The position numbers and the translations under genes were made by a program. This document shows positions 1 through 5,556 of a stretch of DNA of 6,129 bases, piece after piece. The stretch covers positions 1-6,129 of the forward strand of contig JAHACE010000041.1 in the NCBI GenBank assembly GCA_018376005.1. Direction: 5' to 3'. The notes below the pieces were generated by a model. It saw only the letters and a list, made by a program, of their open reading frames with translations, made no database searches and was not told the DNA's origin. This DNA comes from Atopobium sp. (GTDB lineage: Bacteria > Actinomycetota > Coriobacteriia > Coriobacteriales > Atopobiaceae). Every line of letters starts with the position of its first letter. The first letter of the stretch is position 1.

Positions 1-906
1 ATTGGTTTTCTCGTCACACGTGTAGATGTAGAAGATGGCAAGGCAGCAACTACCGTGGCAACTGAGGCACAGGTATTGTCTGCTTTGGCAGAAATGCACC
101 TGACAGCTGATGATCTGGTAGTTGCTGTGGGCCACGAGGGCGTCATTTCTCTTGCTAACCACGTGGCAAACAAGTGGTGTGGGGGAGTTTCCCTTGCTAC
201 TGTTCCGCTTGATTTAGCAGCAGTTATTGTCTCGTCTATTACTCCTCGCGCGCTTGATACTGACGATGAACATCAGCGTCTTGTTACCACTAAGCCTTGC
301 GCTCGTTTCTGCTTTGCAGATCTTGAGGTTATGGATCTTTGCGATGACAACGCTAAGGTTGCCCAGGTATGTATGGTTGCAACGGCTATGTCTGATAACG
401 AGGCGGAGTTTGGACGCATTTGGGATAGAGCAGATAACCTCTCCTCTGGAGTTGCCGATATAGTTGCAGAGCAGCTGGCAGAGTCTACTAAGACCCGTGG
501 CCGCCTTTCTGATTCTTCCGCTATTGCTATTCAGCAGTCTGTTCCTTACGGTTGGGTTTTTGTGGAGGCACTTCGCCCGCTCATTCCAGCTGATCAGCCT
601 CTTTCTGCACTTTATGCAGACGCACTGCGTTTCTCGGCAAGAATTGCAGTAGCTAAAGAGGCGCTTTCTTTTGACGATATGCTTGCCCAAGACGAGATTC
701 TTGAGCGCTTGAATATAGGTTTTGTTACCTGTGACATTACTTCTGAGCAGCTTATCGAAGCGCTCAAACAAGAATGTTTCCATTCTACTAATCGTTTTAT
801 GTTGCCGATTCCAATGTCTGTTGGAAGGGTAAGATTAGCATCGGTCGACGAGGAACTTCTCGCCGAGCATGCCCGCGCTTGGTGTGAGGCTCACGCTTCG
901 CATTAA
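1..906 (+). CDS. aroB: AroB-like (3-dehydroquinate synthase fold) protein, catalytically degenerate, 5' end outside window
   Basis: The frame is open from base 1, so the gene starts upstream; 301 residues are visible. I recognise the 3-dehydroquinate synthase pattern from the family layout: a basic/acidic turn with DGK (residues 12-14), DDLVVAVG (37-44), the VPxxL strand (68-72), and a C-terminal RFMLPIPMSVGRVRLAS block matching the family's last sheet. The active enzyme turns DAHP into 3-dehydroquinate in the shikimate pathway, using NAD and a metal ion. Here the GGGVVGD motif reads GHEGVIS, PTT reads PLD, SSVGGK reads SSITPR, EVIK reads QVCM, and the two zinc histidines (GHTFGHAIE and HGE motifs) align to SVPYGWVFVEA and YAD. 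These replacements imply loss of NAD binding, metal binding and catalysis. The open frame argues against a decaying pseudogene. The missing N-terminus could be a short AroB start or a fused shikimate kinase domain. The GTG at 55 is internal. Family call fairly firm; function unknown. Confidence 0.68.
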   Translation: MGFLVTRVDVEDGKAATTVATEAQVLSALAEMHLTADDLVVAVGHEGVISLANHVANKWCGGVSLATVPLDLAAVIVSSITPRALDTDDEHQRLVTTKPCARFCFADLEVMDLCDDNAKVAQVCMVATAMSDNEAEFGRIWDRADNLSSGVADIVAEQLAESTKTRGRLSDSSAIAIQQSVPYGWVFVEALRPLIPADQPLSALYADALRFSARIAVAKEALSFDDMLAQDEILERLNIGFVTCDITSEQLIEALKQECFHSTNRFMLPIPMSVGRVRLASVDEELLAEHARAWCEAHASH

Positions 907-909
907 AGC

Positions 910-951
910 GCCGCATCTTGCAGTAAGGAGCCTGTTTGCTGATGCGGCTCC
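910..951 (+). promoter_or_regulatory. Overlapping, mutually exclusive hairpins in the aroB-like/pepQ gap
   Basis: GCCGCATC (910-917) pairs perfectly with GATGCGGC (941-948). GGAGCC (927-932) pairs perfectly with GGCTCC (946-951). The two stems share 946-948, so only one can form at a time. A third weak stem, TGCAAC/GTTGTA (958-963/969-974), follows. A good Shine-Dalgarno core, AAGGAG (925-930), sits inside and is not used by pepQ; the only start near it is ATG 942, which opens a four-codon frame (MRLH, then TAG). The geometry resembles a leader or attenuator, but no T-run follows. A regulatory role is inferred only from shape. Confidence 0.3.
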
Positions 952-983
952 ACTAGGTGCAACTCTTTGTTGTAAACATCTCG

Positions 984-990
984 AGAAGGG
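984..990 (+). promoter_or_regulatory. Ribosome binding site fixing the pepQ start
   Basis: AGAAGGG lies 7 bases before ATG 998. The same frame is open back to ATG 869, inside the aroB-like gene, but that ATG has no good Shine-Dalgarno and would add 43 residues unlike the family N-terminus. The site therefore favours 998. Confidence 0.7.
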
Positions 991-997
991 ATTTGAA

Positions 998-2122
998 ATG
1001 GCAGATTTACAGGCAGCAGCAAAGCGCGTTGCGCGCTTTCGCGAGGTAATGGCTCAGAGAGGTTATGACGCTGTTGTTCTACGTCACAACCCAGACCTTC
1101 GTTGGTTGACTGACGCTGAGCGTGTCTTTGACTTTGAGCAGGCACATACTGCATTTATTACGCAGGATGAGCTCTTCATGCACACTGACTCTCGTTACTA
1201 CAACACATTCCTGGAGCGCCTTGGTGCTGATTCTCCATGGAAGTTTGACCAGGAAGTCACAACTCCTACCGAGTGGGTTGCCGCTCATATTGCTGAGGCT
1301 CGTGCTCGCGTAGTTGCTATTGAGGACACCGTTGATCTTGCGTTCTTTGATGGCCTTGAGCAGGCATTGCGCGATCGTTCTGTTGCTGCTTTTCTTCCAC
1401 GCATGCATGGTGATATTGCTGAGCTGCGTATTGTTAAAGACCCAGCTGAGATTGAGCTTATGAAGCACGCTCAGTCAATTACTGACAAGGCGTTCCTCCA
1501 CATCTGCGAGTACATCAAGCCAGGCCTCACTGAGCAGCAGATCCGCGCAGAGCTTGAGAACTACATGCTCTCCAACGGAGCAGATGCTCTGTCCTTTGAT
1601 TCCATCATTGCTTCTGGTCCTAATGGTGCTAATCCTCACGCACAGCCAGGTGAGCGCGTAGTTCAGACAGGCGACATGATTGTTATGGACTACGGTGCAG
1701 GTTACCTGGATTACCACTCAGATATGACTCGTACTGTTGTTGTTGGCGCACCTTCCGAGGAGCAGCAGCATGTCTTTGACGTTGTTCGCAAGGCAAACGA
1801 AACTTGCGCAGCAGCTATTCATGCAGGTGTAACTGGTTCTGATATTCACAACCTTGCAGTTAAGGTAATCTCTGAGGCTGGCTACGGTGAGTACTTTGGC
1901 CATGGCCTTGGCCACGGTGTTGGCGTTGAGATTCACGAGCGTCCATTCTTCAACCCTCGCTGGAACAAGGTTATTGCAGCAGGTTCAGTTGTTACCGATG
2001 AGCCTGGTATTTACCTGCCTGGTAAGTTTGGTATTCGCCTTGAGGACTTTGGCGTTGTTACTGAGGACGGCTACGATGTCTTTACTCAGTCCACACACGA
2101 CCTTGTGTCTGTTGGCTGCTAA
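998..2122 (+). CDS. pepQ: M24B metallopeptidase, Xaa-Pro dipeptidase/aminopeptidase
   Basis: Predicted 374-residue cytoplasmic enzyme that cleaves the bond before proline in dipeptides (prolidase) or at peptide N-termini (aminopeptidase P), with two divalent metal ions. Residues 1-135 form the creatinase-like N-terminal domain, including MHTDSRYY at 61-68. The catalytic pita-bread domain follows from about 145 (VKDPAEIELMKHA). All five expected metal ligands are visible: Asp231 (MDYG), Asp242 (SDMTRT), His306 (GHGLGH), Glu335 (DEPGIY) and Glu349 (IRLED); His313 (EIHERP) matches the catalytic histidine. Length and motifs are normal for the family, so it should be active. It follows the aroB-like gene after 91 bases and ends at its own terminator. 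Prolidase versus aminopeptidase P cannot be settled from motifs alone; the pepQ symbol rests on size and on the neighbourhood with efp. Confidence 0.9.
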   Translation: MADLQAAAKRVARFREVMAQRGYDAVVLRHNPDLRWLTDAERVFDFEQAHTAFITQDELFMHTDSRYYNTFLERLGADSPWKFDQEVTTPTEWVAAHIAEARARVVAIEDTVDLAFFDGLEQALRDRSVAAFLPRMHGDIAELRIVKDPAEIELMKHAQSITDKAFLHICEYIKPGLTEQQIRAELENYMLSNGADALSFDSIIASGPNGANPHAQPGERVVQTGDMIVMDYGAGYLDYHSDMTRTVVVGAPSEEQQHVFDVVRKANETCAAAIHAGVTGSDIHNLAVKVISEAGYGEYFGHGLGHGVGVEIHERPFFNPRWNKVIAAGSVVTDEPGIYLPGKFGIRLEDFGVVTEDGYDVFTQSTHDLVSVGC

Positions 2123-2147
2123 CTAGACTCGATATACAGAATTTTTA

Positions 2148-2183
2148 CGGCCAGAAGCTCTATGTTTCTGGCCGCATTTTTTT
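2148..2183 (+). terminator. Rho-independent terminator after pepQ
   Basis: CGGCCAGAA (2148-2156) and TTCTGGCCG (2166-2174) form a perfect 9-bp stem with a 9-base loop, followed by a run of seven T (2177-2183). It lies 25 bases after the pepQ stop and separates the aroB-like/pepQ unit from the PTS operon. Confidence 0.9.
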
Positions 2184-2188
2184 GTTCG

Positions 2189-2220
2189 TTTTAGGGCGAG
2201 AAGGTCTTCTCGCCCTAAAA
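2189..2220. repeat. Perfect 14-bp inverted repeat with 4-base spacer
   Basis: The arms 2189-2202 (TTTTAGGGCGAGAA) and 2207-2220 (TTCTCGCCCTAAAA) are exact reverse complements around GGTC. The repeat begins five bases after the T-run of the pepQ terminator. Neither strand has a T-run beyond the stem; the only T/A runs are the stem ends. It could be a backup bidirectional terminator, an mRNA-stabilising hairpin or a protein-binding palindrome. The structure is certain; the role is open. Confidence 0.75.
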
Positions 2221-2262
2221 TTGGCTTATAAGACCTAAAAAATCTAAAAAGAGTTAGGTTAG

Positions 2263-2277
2263 TGAAGACACGCTTCA
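2263..2277. promoter_or_regulatory. Possible operator palindrome upstream of manX
   Basis: TGAAG-ACACG-CTTCA is a 15-base palindrome with perfect 5-base arms. It overlaps the proposed -35 at 2265-2270, where a repressor would block RNA polymerase. It loosely recalls LacI/CcpA-type sites (TGWAANCGNTNWCA), but is one base longer and lacks the central CG, so the regulator is unknown. Confidence 0.3.
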
Positions 2278-2294
2278 GATATATGTAATAAAAT
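2265..2294 (+). promoter_or_regulatory. Candidate promoter of the man PTS operon
   Basis: AAGACA (2265-2270, four of six to TTGACA) and TAAAAT (2289-2294, five of six to TATAAT) are separated by 18 bases. Transcription would start near 2300 and give an AT-rich leader of about 70 bases. The leader carries two copies of TTTCATT (2313-2319 and 2333-2339), 20 bases apart. It is the best pair I found between the pepQ terminator and the first PTS gene, but AT-rich DNA yields such matches by chance. Confidence 0.35.
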
Positions 2295-2359
2295 CAGAAA
2301 AGTAAATGTTATTTTCATTGTTATGTTTACAGTTTCATTTGTTTTATTAGGTGAGAAAG

Positions 2360-2367
2360 AAGGAGGT
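2360..2367 (+). promoter_or_regulatory. Strong Shine-Dalgarno fixing the manX start at GTG 2372
   Basis: AAGGAGGT ends four bases before GTG 2372. The frame also opens at GTG 2351, but then the Shine-Dalgarno would lie inside the gene and add MRKKEVE before the family start. The 14-base block 2358-2371 is identical to 3376-3389 before manY. Confidence 0.85.
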
Positions 2368-2371
2368 AGAA

Positions 2372-3373
2372 GTGGTTAGTATCGTTCTAGCCAGCCATGG
2401 CAAATTTGCCGAGGGCATCAAAGATTCTGGCAGCATGATTTTTGGACCACAGGAAGGCGTTGTAGCTGTAACGCTTACTCCTGATATGGGCCCAGATGAC
2501 CTGCACCAGAAGATTCTCGACGCAATTGCCACGCTTGAAGATCAAGAGCACGTTTTGTTCTTGGTTGATCTATGGGGTGGCACCCCCTTTAACCAAATTT
2601 CTCGCGTTCTTGAGGAAGAGGGAAAAGAGGATTGGGTTGCCGTTACTGGCCTTAACCTCCCAATGCTTATCGCAACATATGGTTCTCGCCTTGGCGTAGA
2701 TACCGCCGCCGAGGTAGCAAAAGAGATTTACTCTGAAGCTCGTATGGGCGTGAAGATTAAGCCAGAAGAGCTTGAGCCACAAGAGGCAACACCTACTGAT
2801 GTTCCTGCCGCTCCTGCAGCACCTCAGGGAGCAATTCCTGCAGGTACCGTTATTGGTGATGGCAAGCTTAAGATTGTTCTTGCTCGTATTGATACCCGTC
2901 TTCTGCATGGTCAGGTTGCAACTACGTGGACAAAGATGACCAAGCCAGATCGCATTATTGTCTGCTCTGATGGTGTTGCTCAAGATGAGCTCCGCAAGAC
3001 CATGATTGTTCAGGCAGCTCCTCCAGGAGTACATGTCCACGTTGTTCCTATTAAGAAGATTATTGAGATTGCTCACGACACTCGTTTTGGCAATACCAAG
3101 GCAATGCTTCTGTTTGAGACTCCTCAAGATATGCTTCGCGCAATTGAGGGTGGCGTAGAAATCAAGGAAGCAAACCTTGGTTCTATGGCTCACTCTGTTG
3201 GCAAAGTTGTTGTTACCAACGCAGTTGCTATGGATGAAGACGACGTAAAGACCCTTGAGGCCATCCGCGAGTGCGGTACAAAGTTTGATGTCCGTAAGGT
3301 TCCTGCAGATAACGCAGAAAACTTTGATGCAATGCTTAAAAAAGCTAAGTCCGAGCTTGGCGCCCGTAAGTAA
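2372..3373 (+). CDS. manX: PTS mannose-family EIIAB component (ManX/ManL type)
   Basis: A 333-residue cytoplasmic two-domain phosphocarrier. The IIA domain (about 1-130) begins with IVLASHGKFAEG; His9 is the site phosphorylated by HPr, and DLWGGTPFNQ (66-75) is the typical IIA-Man loop. An Ala/Pro-rich linker follows (about 132-163). The IIB domain (about 164-333) has RIDTRLLHGQV with phosphorylated His179, then the SDGVAQDELRK block. Both active histidines are present and the length matches IIAB fusions such as ManX of E. coli and ManL of streptococci. It takes phosphate from HPr and passes it to sugar bound by the IIC-IID complex encoded just downstream. The GTG start at 2372 is chosen for its Shine-Dalgarno. 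Glucose/mannose specificity is likely from the closeness of all subunits to ManLMN, but glucosamine or other hexoses are possible. Confidence 0.93.
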   Translation: MVSIVLASHGKFAEGIKDSGSMIFGPQEGVVAVTLTPDMGPDDLHQKILDAIATLEDQEHVLFLVDLWGGTPFNQISRVLEEEGKEDWVAVTGLNLPMLIATYGSRLGVDTAAEVAKEIYSEARMGVKIKPEELEPQEATPTDVPAAPAAPQGAIPAGTVIGDGKLKIVLARIDTRLLHGQVATTWTKMTKPDRIIVCSDGVAQDELRKTMIVQAAPPGVHVHVVPIKKIIEIAHDTRFGNTKAMLLFETPQDMLRAIEGGVEIKEANLGSMAHSVGKVVVTNAVAMDEDDVKTLEAIRECGTKFDVRKVPADNAENFDAMLKKAKSELGARK

Positions 3374-3377
3374 CTAG

Positions 3378-3385
3378 AAGGAGGT
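3378..3385 (+). promoter_or_regulatory. Strong Shine-Dalgarno of manY
   Basis: AAGGAGGT lies four bases before ATG 3390. The whole block AGAAGGAGGTAGAA (3376-3389) repeats that before manX (2358-2371), each directly abutting its start codon. This suggests the two genes are translated at matched high rates. Confidence 0.85.
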
Positions 3386-3389
3386 AGAA

Positions 3390-4205
3390 ATGACACCTAT
3401 CACAATACTGCTTGTCGTAATTGTTGCTCTTCTCGCTGGCATGGAAGGTATTCTTGACCAGTGGGAGTTCCACCAGCCCCTGGTTGCTTGCTCTCTGATT
3501 GGCCTTGTGACTGGTCATCCTGCCGAGGGAATTATCCTTGGCGGTTCTCTTCAGATGATTGCTCTTGGTTGGGCAAACATCGGAGCTGCAGTTGCTCCAG
3601 ACGCTGCTCTGGCTTCTGTTGCATCTGCAATTATCATGGTTTTGGCACTGAATGGTGGAGATACTGACACCACCGCTGCTATTAACACTTCTATTGCACT
3701 TGCAATTCCTCTGTCTGTAGCAGGTCTGTTCCTTACCATGATTGCTCGTACCATCGCAACTGGTATTGTCCATGCAATGGATGCAGCTGCCGAGAAGGGC
3801 GATTTTGCTGCAATCGAGCGTTGGCACATTGTAGCTATCTTCATGCAGGGTGCTCGTATTGCTGTTCCTGCAGCTGCTCTTTGCTTCATTGACCCAGCTA
3901 TTGTTACTGACGCTCTGAACGCAATGCCTAAGTGGCTCACTGGCGGTATGGCAGTTGGCGGCGGCATGGTTGCTGCTGTTGGTTATGCAATGGTTATCAA
4001 CATGATGGCTACTCGTGAGGTTTGGCCATTCTTTGCACTTGGCTTTGTCTTTGCTGCTATTAACCAGCTCACCCTTATTGCTCTTGGTGTTATTGGCGTT
4101 TGCCTTGCTATTCTCTACATTGGTCTTAAAGACCTTGCTAAGCAGGGCGGCGGCTCAGGCGGTGGATCGGGCGATCCACTCGGCGACATCATTGATAACT
4201 ACTAA
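3390..4205 (+). CDS. manY: PTS mannose-family EIIC membrane component (ManY/ManM type)
   Basis: A 271-residue integral membrane protein, one half of the sugar channel. Hydrophobic segments run at about 4-25, 31-50, 73-88, 101-119, 147-166, 186-206 and 212-245. The GGSLQMIALGWANIG stretch (51-65) followed by APDAALASV (69-77) is the recognised IIC-Man signature of the glucose/mannose group. The C-terminus is GGGSGGGSG (253-261) followed by DPLGDIIDNY (262-271); a glycine/serine tether ending in a similar DPLGDI..Y tail is, from memory, also found in streptococcal ManM, so it is not an artefact. It starts 16 bases after the manX stop and ends 21 bases before the manZ start, so the genes are surely co-transcribed. 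In Gram-positive bacteria the IIC/IID pair also serves as receptor for class IIa bacteriocins (established for the family; untested here). Confidence 0.93.
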   Translation: MTPITILLVVIVALLAGMEGILDQWEFHQPLVACSLIGLVTGHPAEGIILGGSLQMIALGWANIGAAVAPDAALASVASAIIMVLALNGGDTDTTAAINTSIALAIPLSVAGLFLTMIARTIATGIVHAMDAAAEKGDFAAIERWHIVAIFMQGARIAVPAAALCFIDPAIVTDALNAMPKWLTGGMAVGGGMVAAVGYAMVINMMATREVWPFFALGFVFAAINQLTLIALGVIGVCLAILYIGLKDLAKQGGGSGGGSGDPLGDIIDNY

Positions 4206-4210
4206 TTCTG

Positions 4211-4216
4211 AAGGAG
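4211..4216 (+). promoter_or_regulatory. Ribosome binding site fixing the manZ start
   Basis: AAGGAG lies 10 bases before ATG 4227. The in-frame GTG at 4218 is only one base from the site, too close for initiation, so ATG 4227 (MENKIQL) is preferred over the three-residue-longer form. Confidence 0.7.
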
Positions 4217-4226
4217 TGTGATAACA

Positions 4227-5087
4227 ATGGAGAATAAGATTCAGCTTTCTAAGAAAGACCGTATGTCTGTTGCTCTTCGTCACCAGTTCCTTCAGGGTTC
4301 TTGGAACTACGAGCGTATGCAGAACGGTGGTTGGGCGTTCTCAATGATTCCAGCCATCAAGAAGCTTTATCCAAACAAAGAAGATCAGGTAGCCGCTCTT
4401 AAGCGTCACCTTGAGTTCTACAATACTCACCCTTACGTTTCTGCACCAGTCATGGGCGTAACCCTTGCACTGGAAGAGGGACGTGCTAACGGTGAGCCTA
4501 TTGACGACGTTGCAATTCAGGGCGTCAAGGTAGGCATGATGGGCCCTCTGGCCGGTGTTGGTGACCCAGTCTTCTGGTTTACCGTCCGTCCAATTCTTGG
4601 AGCACTTGGCGCATCTATTGCTCTTGGTGGCTCTGCACTTGGCCCCATTCTCTTCTTTGTTCTGTGGAACGTCATCCGTCTTATCTTCCTGTGGTACACC
4701 CAGGAATTTGGCTACAAGGCAGGCGCTTCAATTTCTTCTGATCTTTCTGGTGGCATGCTAGGCAAGATTACTGAGGGTGCTTCTATTCTTGGTATGTTTA
4801 TCATTGGTGCCCTGGTACAGCGTTGGGTTTCTATTTCATTTACCCCAGTTGTCTCTACCATTCCTCAGCAGGCAGGCGCCTACATTGACTGGACAAGCAT
4901 TCCTTCAGGAGTAGACGGAATGTATCAAGCATTAAAGCTCTACTCTGCTCTTGGACCAAACGGTCTTGACCCAGTCAAGGTAACTACACTTCAGTCCAAC
5001 CTTGATTCGCTCATTCCTGGACTTGCCGCTGTTGGTCTGACACTGCTTTGCTGCTCACTGCTTAAGAAGAAGGTTCGCGCTCTATAA
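4227..5087 (+). CDS. manZ: PTS mannose-family EIID membrane component (ManZ/ManN type), short C-terminus
   Basis: A 286-residue partner of EIIC in the sugar-translocating complex. The family pattern is clear: FLQGSWNYERMQNGGWAFSM (21-40), HLEFYNTHPYVSAPVMGVTL (61-80), ALEEGRANGEPIDD (81-94), and the strongly conserved KVGMMGPLAGVGDPVFW (101-117). LTEGASILG of relatives reads ITEGASILG here (181-189). Residues about 205-255 form a longer extracytoplasmic loop than in E. coli ManZ. The protein ends at LLKKKVRAL; from memory, E. coli ManZ continues after the matching LLRKKV with roughly 24 hydrophobic residues, so a final membrane segment seems missing. The stop codon overlaps a hairpin followed by T's. 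No downstream frame restores the missing part, so a recent single frameshift is unlikely. The function is otherwise expected to be intact. Confidence 0.92.
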   Translation: MENKIQLSKKDRMSVALRHQFLQGSWNYERMQNGGWAFSMIPAIKKLYPNKEDQVAALKRHLEFYNTHPYVSAPVMGVTLALEEGRANGEPIDDVAIQGVKVGMMGPLAGVGDPVFWFTVRPILGALGASIALGGSALGPILFFVLWNVIRLIFLWYTQEFGYKAGASISSDLSGGMLGKITEGASILGMFIIGALVQRWVSISFTPVVSTIPQQAGAYIDWTSIPSGVDGMYQALKLYSALGPNGLDPVKVTTLQSNLDSLIPGLAAVGLTLLCCSLLKKKVRAL

Positions 5088-5106
5088 TGGGTGCGACCCA
5101 TTTTTT
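5086..5106 (+). terminator. Short hairpin with T-run overlapping the manZ stop codon
   Basis: AATGGGT (5086-5092) pairs with ACCCATT (5096-5102) around GCG, and T's run from 5101 to 5106. The stem begins in the last two bases of the manZ stop codon. Only three G-C pairs close it, so it is probably a weak or partial terminator that lowers manO expression relative to manXYZ. Confidence 0.6.
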
Positions 5107-5117
5107 GAAAGGATTGT

Positions 5118-5510
5118 ATGGCTCAGTCTCAAAACAGCACAGTTGATTTCACCGCAAAGGCAACGTCATTCCATGGACTTGCTACGTACGGCGATATTCT
5201 TATTGGCAATAAGGCCTTTGAGTTCTACAACCAAAATAATCCTGAAGATTACATTCAGATTCCTTGGGACCAGATAGATCATGTAGCTGCCTCAGTTATG
5301 GGACGAACCAAAAGCATTTCTCGCCTTGCTATTTTTACTAAGAGCAATGGCAACTACTCGTTTTCTACGCGAGACAATAAAGCAACACTGAGGGCAATTC
5401 GCGCCTATATAGGGGAGGAGAAACTCGTGCGTTCTCCAAACTTCTGGTTTGTCTTTAAGCATGGACTCATGGCAATTCCACAGCTTCCTCGCCTGTCGCG
5501 GGTAGTTTGA
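5118..5510 (+). CDS. manO: DUF956 family protein, ManO-like
   Basis: A 130-residue soluble protein without signal peptide or membrane segment. It matches what I know of the DUF956/ManO family that accompanies mannose PTS operons in lactic acid bacteria: VDFTAKATSFHGLATYGDI (9-27), GNKAFEFYNQNNPEDYIQIP (30-49), VAASVMG (56-62), AIFTKSNGNYSFSTRD (71-86) and LRAIRAYIG (91-99). Its role is not established; it is presumed to modulate or bind the PTS. The AAAGGA site (5108-5113) sits four bases before ATG 5118, directly after the T-run that ends the manZ hairpin, so manO is probably expressed by read-through and less than manXYZ. The C-terminus (GLMAIPQLPRLSRVV) lacks the lysine-rich end I recall from streptococcal members. 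Confidence 0.88.
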   Translation: MAQSQNSTVDFTAKATSFHGLATYGDILIGNKAFEFYNQNNPEDYIQIPWDQIDHVAASVMGRTKSISRLAIFTKSNGNYSFSTRDNKATLRAIRAYIGEEKLVRSPNFWFVFKHGLMAIPQLPRLSRVV

Positions 5511-5513
5511 AAA

Positions 5514-5545
5514 TTCACGTTCTTCTCGCGACTTTATCGAGTGAA
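5514..5545 (+). other. Imperfect hairpin in the manO/efp gap, no clear terminator
   Basis: TTCAC (5514-5518) can pair with GTGAA (5541-5545), or CTCG (5525-5528) with CGAG (5538-5541). No T-run follows, so I do not call a terminator, and efp may be read from the PTS transcript. The outer stem touches the purine-rich ribosome-binding stretch of efp. A -35-like TTGAAA (5507-5512) exists, but no convincing -10 follows at normal spacing. Confidence 0.25.
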
Positions 5546-5556
5546 AAGAGTGAGAC

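Noticed and set aside
214..783. Antisense open frame of 189 codons inside the aroB-like gene
   Set aside because: Low-complexity, cysteine- and arginine-rich translation without recognisable motifs; it mirrors the codon bias of the sense gene.
869..997. N-terminal extension of the peptidase from ATG 869, overlapping the aroB-like gene
   Set aside because: No suitable ribosome site at 869, the extra 43 residues do not resemble the family, and ATG 998 has a well-spaced AGAAGGG and the usual N-terminus.
2221..2371. Sigma-54 type promoter, as found before some mannose PTS operons
   Set aside because: No GG/GC pair at -24/-12 spacing is visible, and actinobacteria generally lack this sigma factor.
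2570..3193. Antisense open frame of 207 codons inside manX
   Set aside because: The sense strand encodes a clear IIAB protein with both active histidines; the reverse translation has no family features and no ribosome site that I can see.
3345..3967. Antisense open frames inside manY
   Set aside because: They lie opposite a well-conserved membrane protein and show compositional bias expected of a reverse reading of such a gene.
4163..4178. Palindrome TGGATCG-GG-CGATCCA inside manY
   Set aside because: It falls on the Gly/Ser/Asp codons of the C-terminal linker, has a two-base loop and no T-run; most likely a chance result of codon choice.
5085..5117. Frameshift after manZ that would restore the missing C-terminal helix
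   Set aside because: None of the three frames after the stop encodes a hydrophobic segment before the manO start; the space is filled by the hairpin, T-run and ribosome site.
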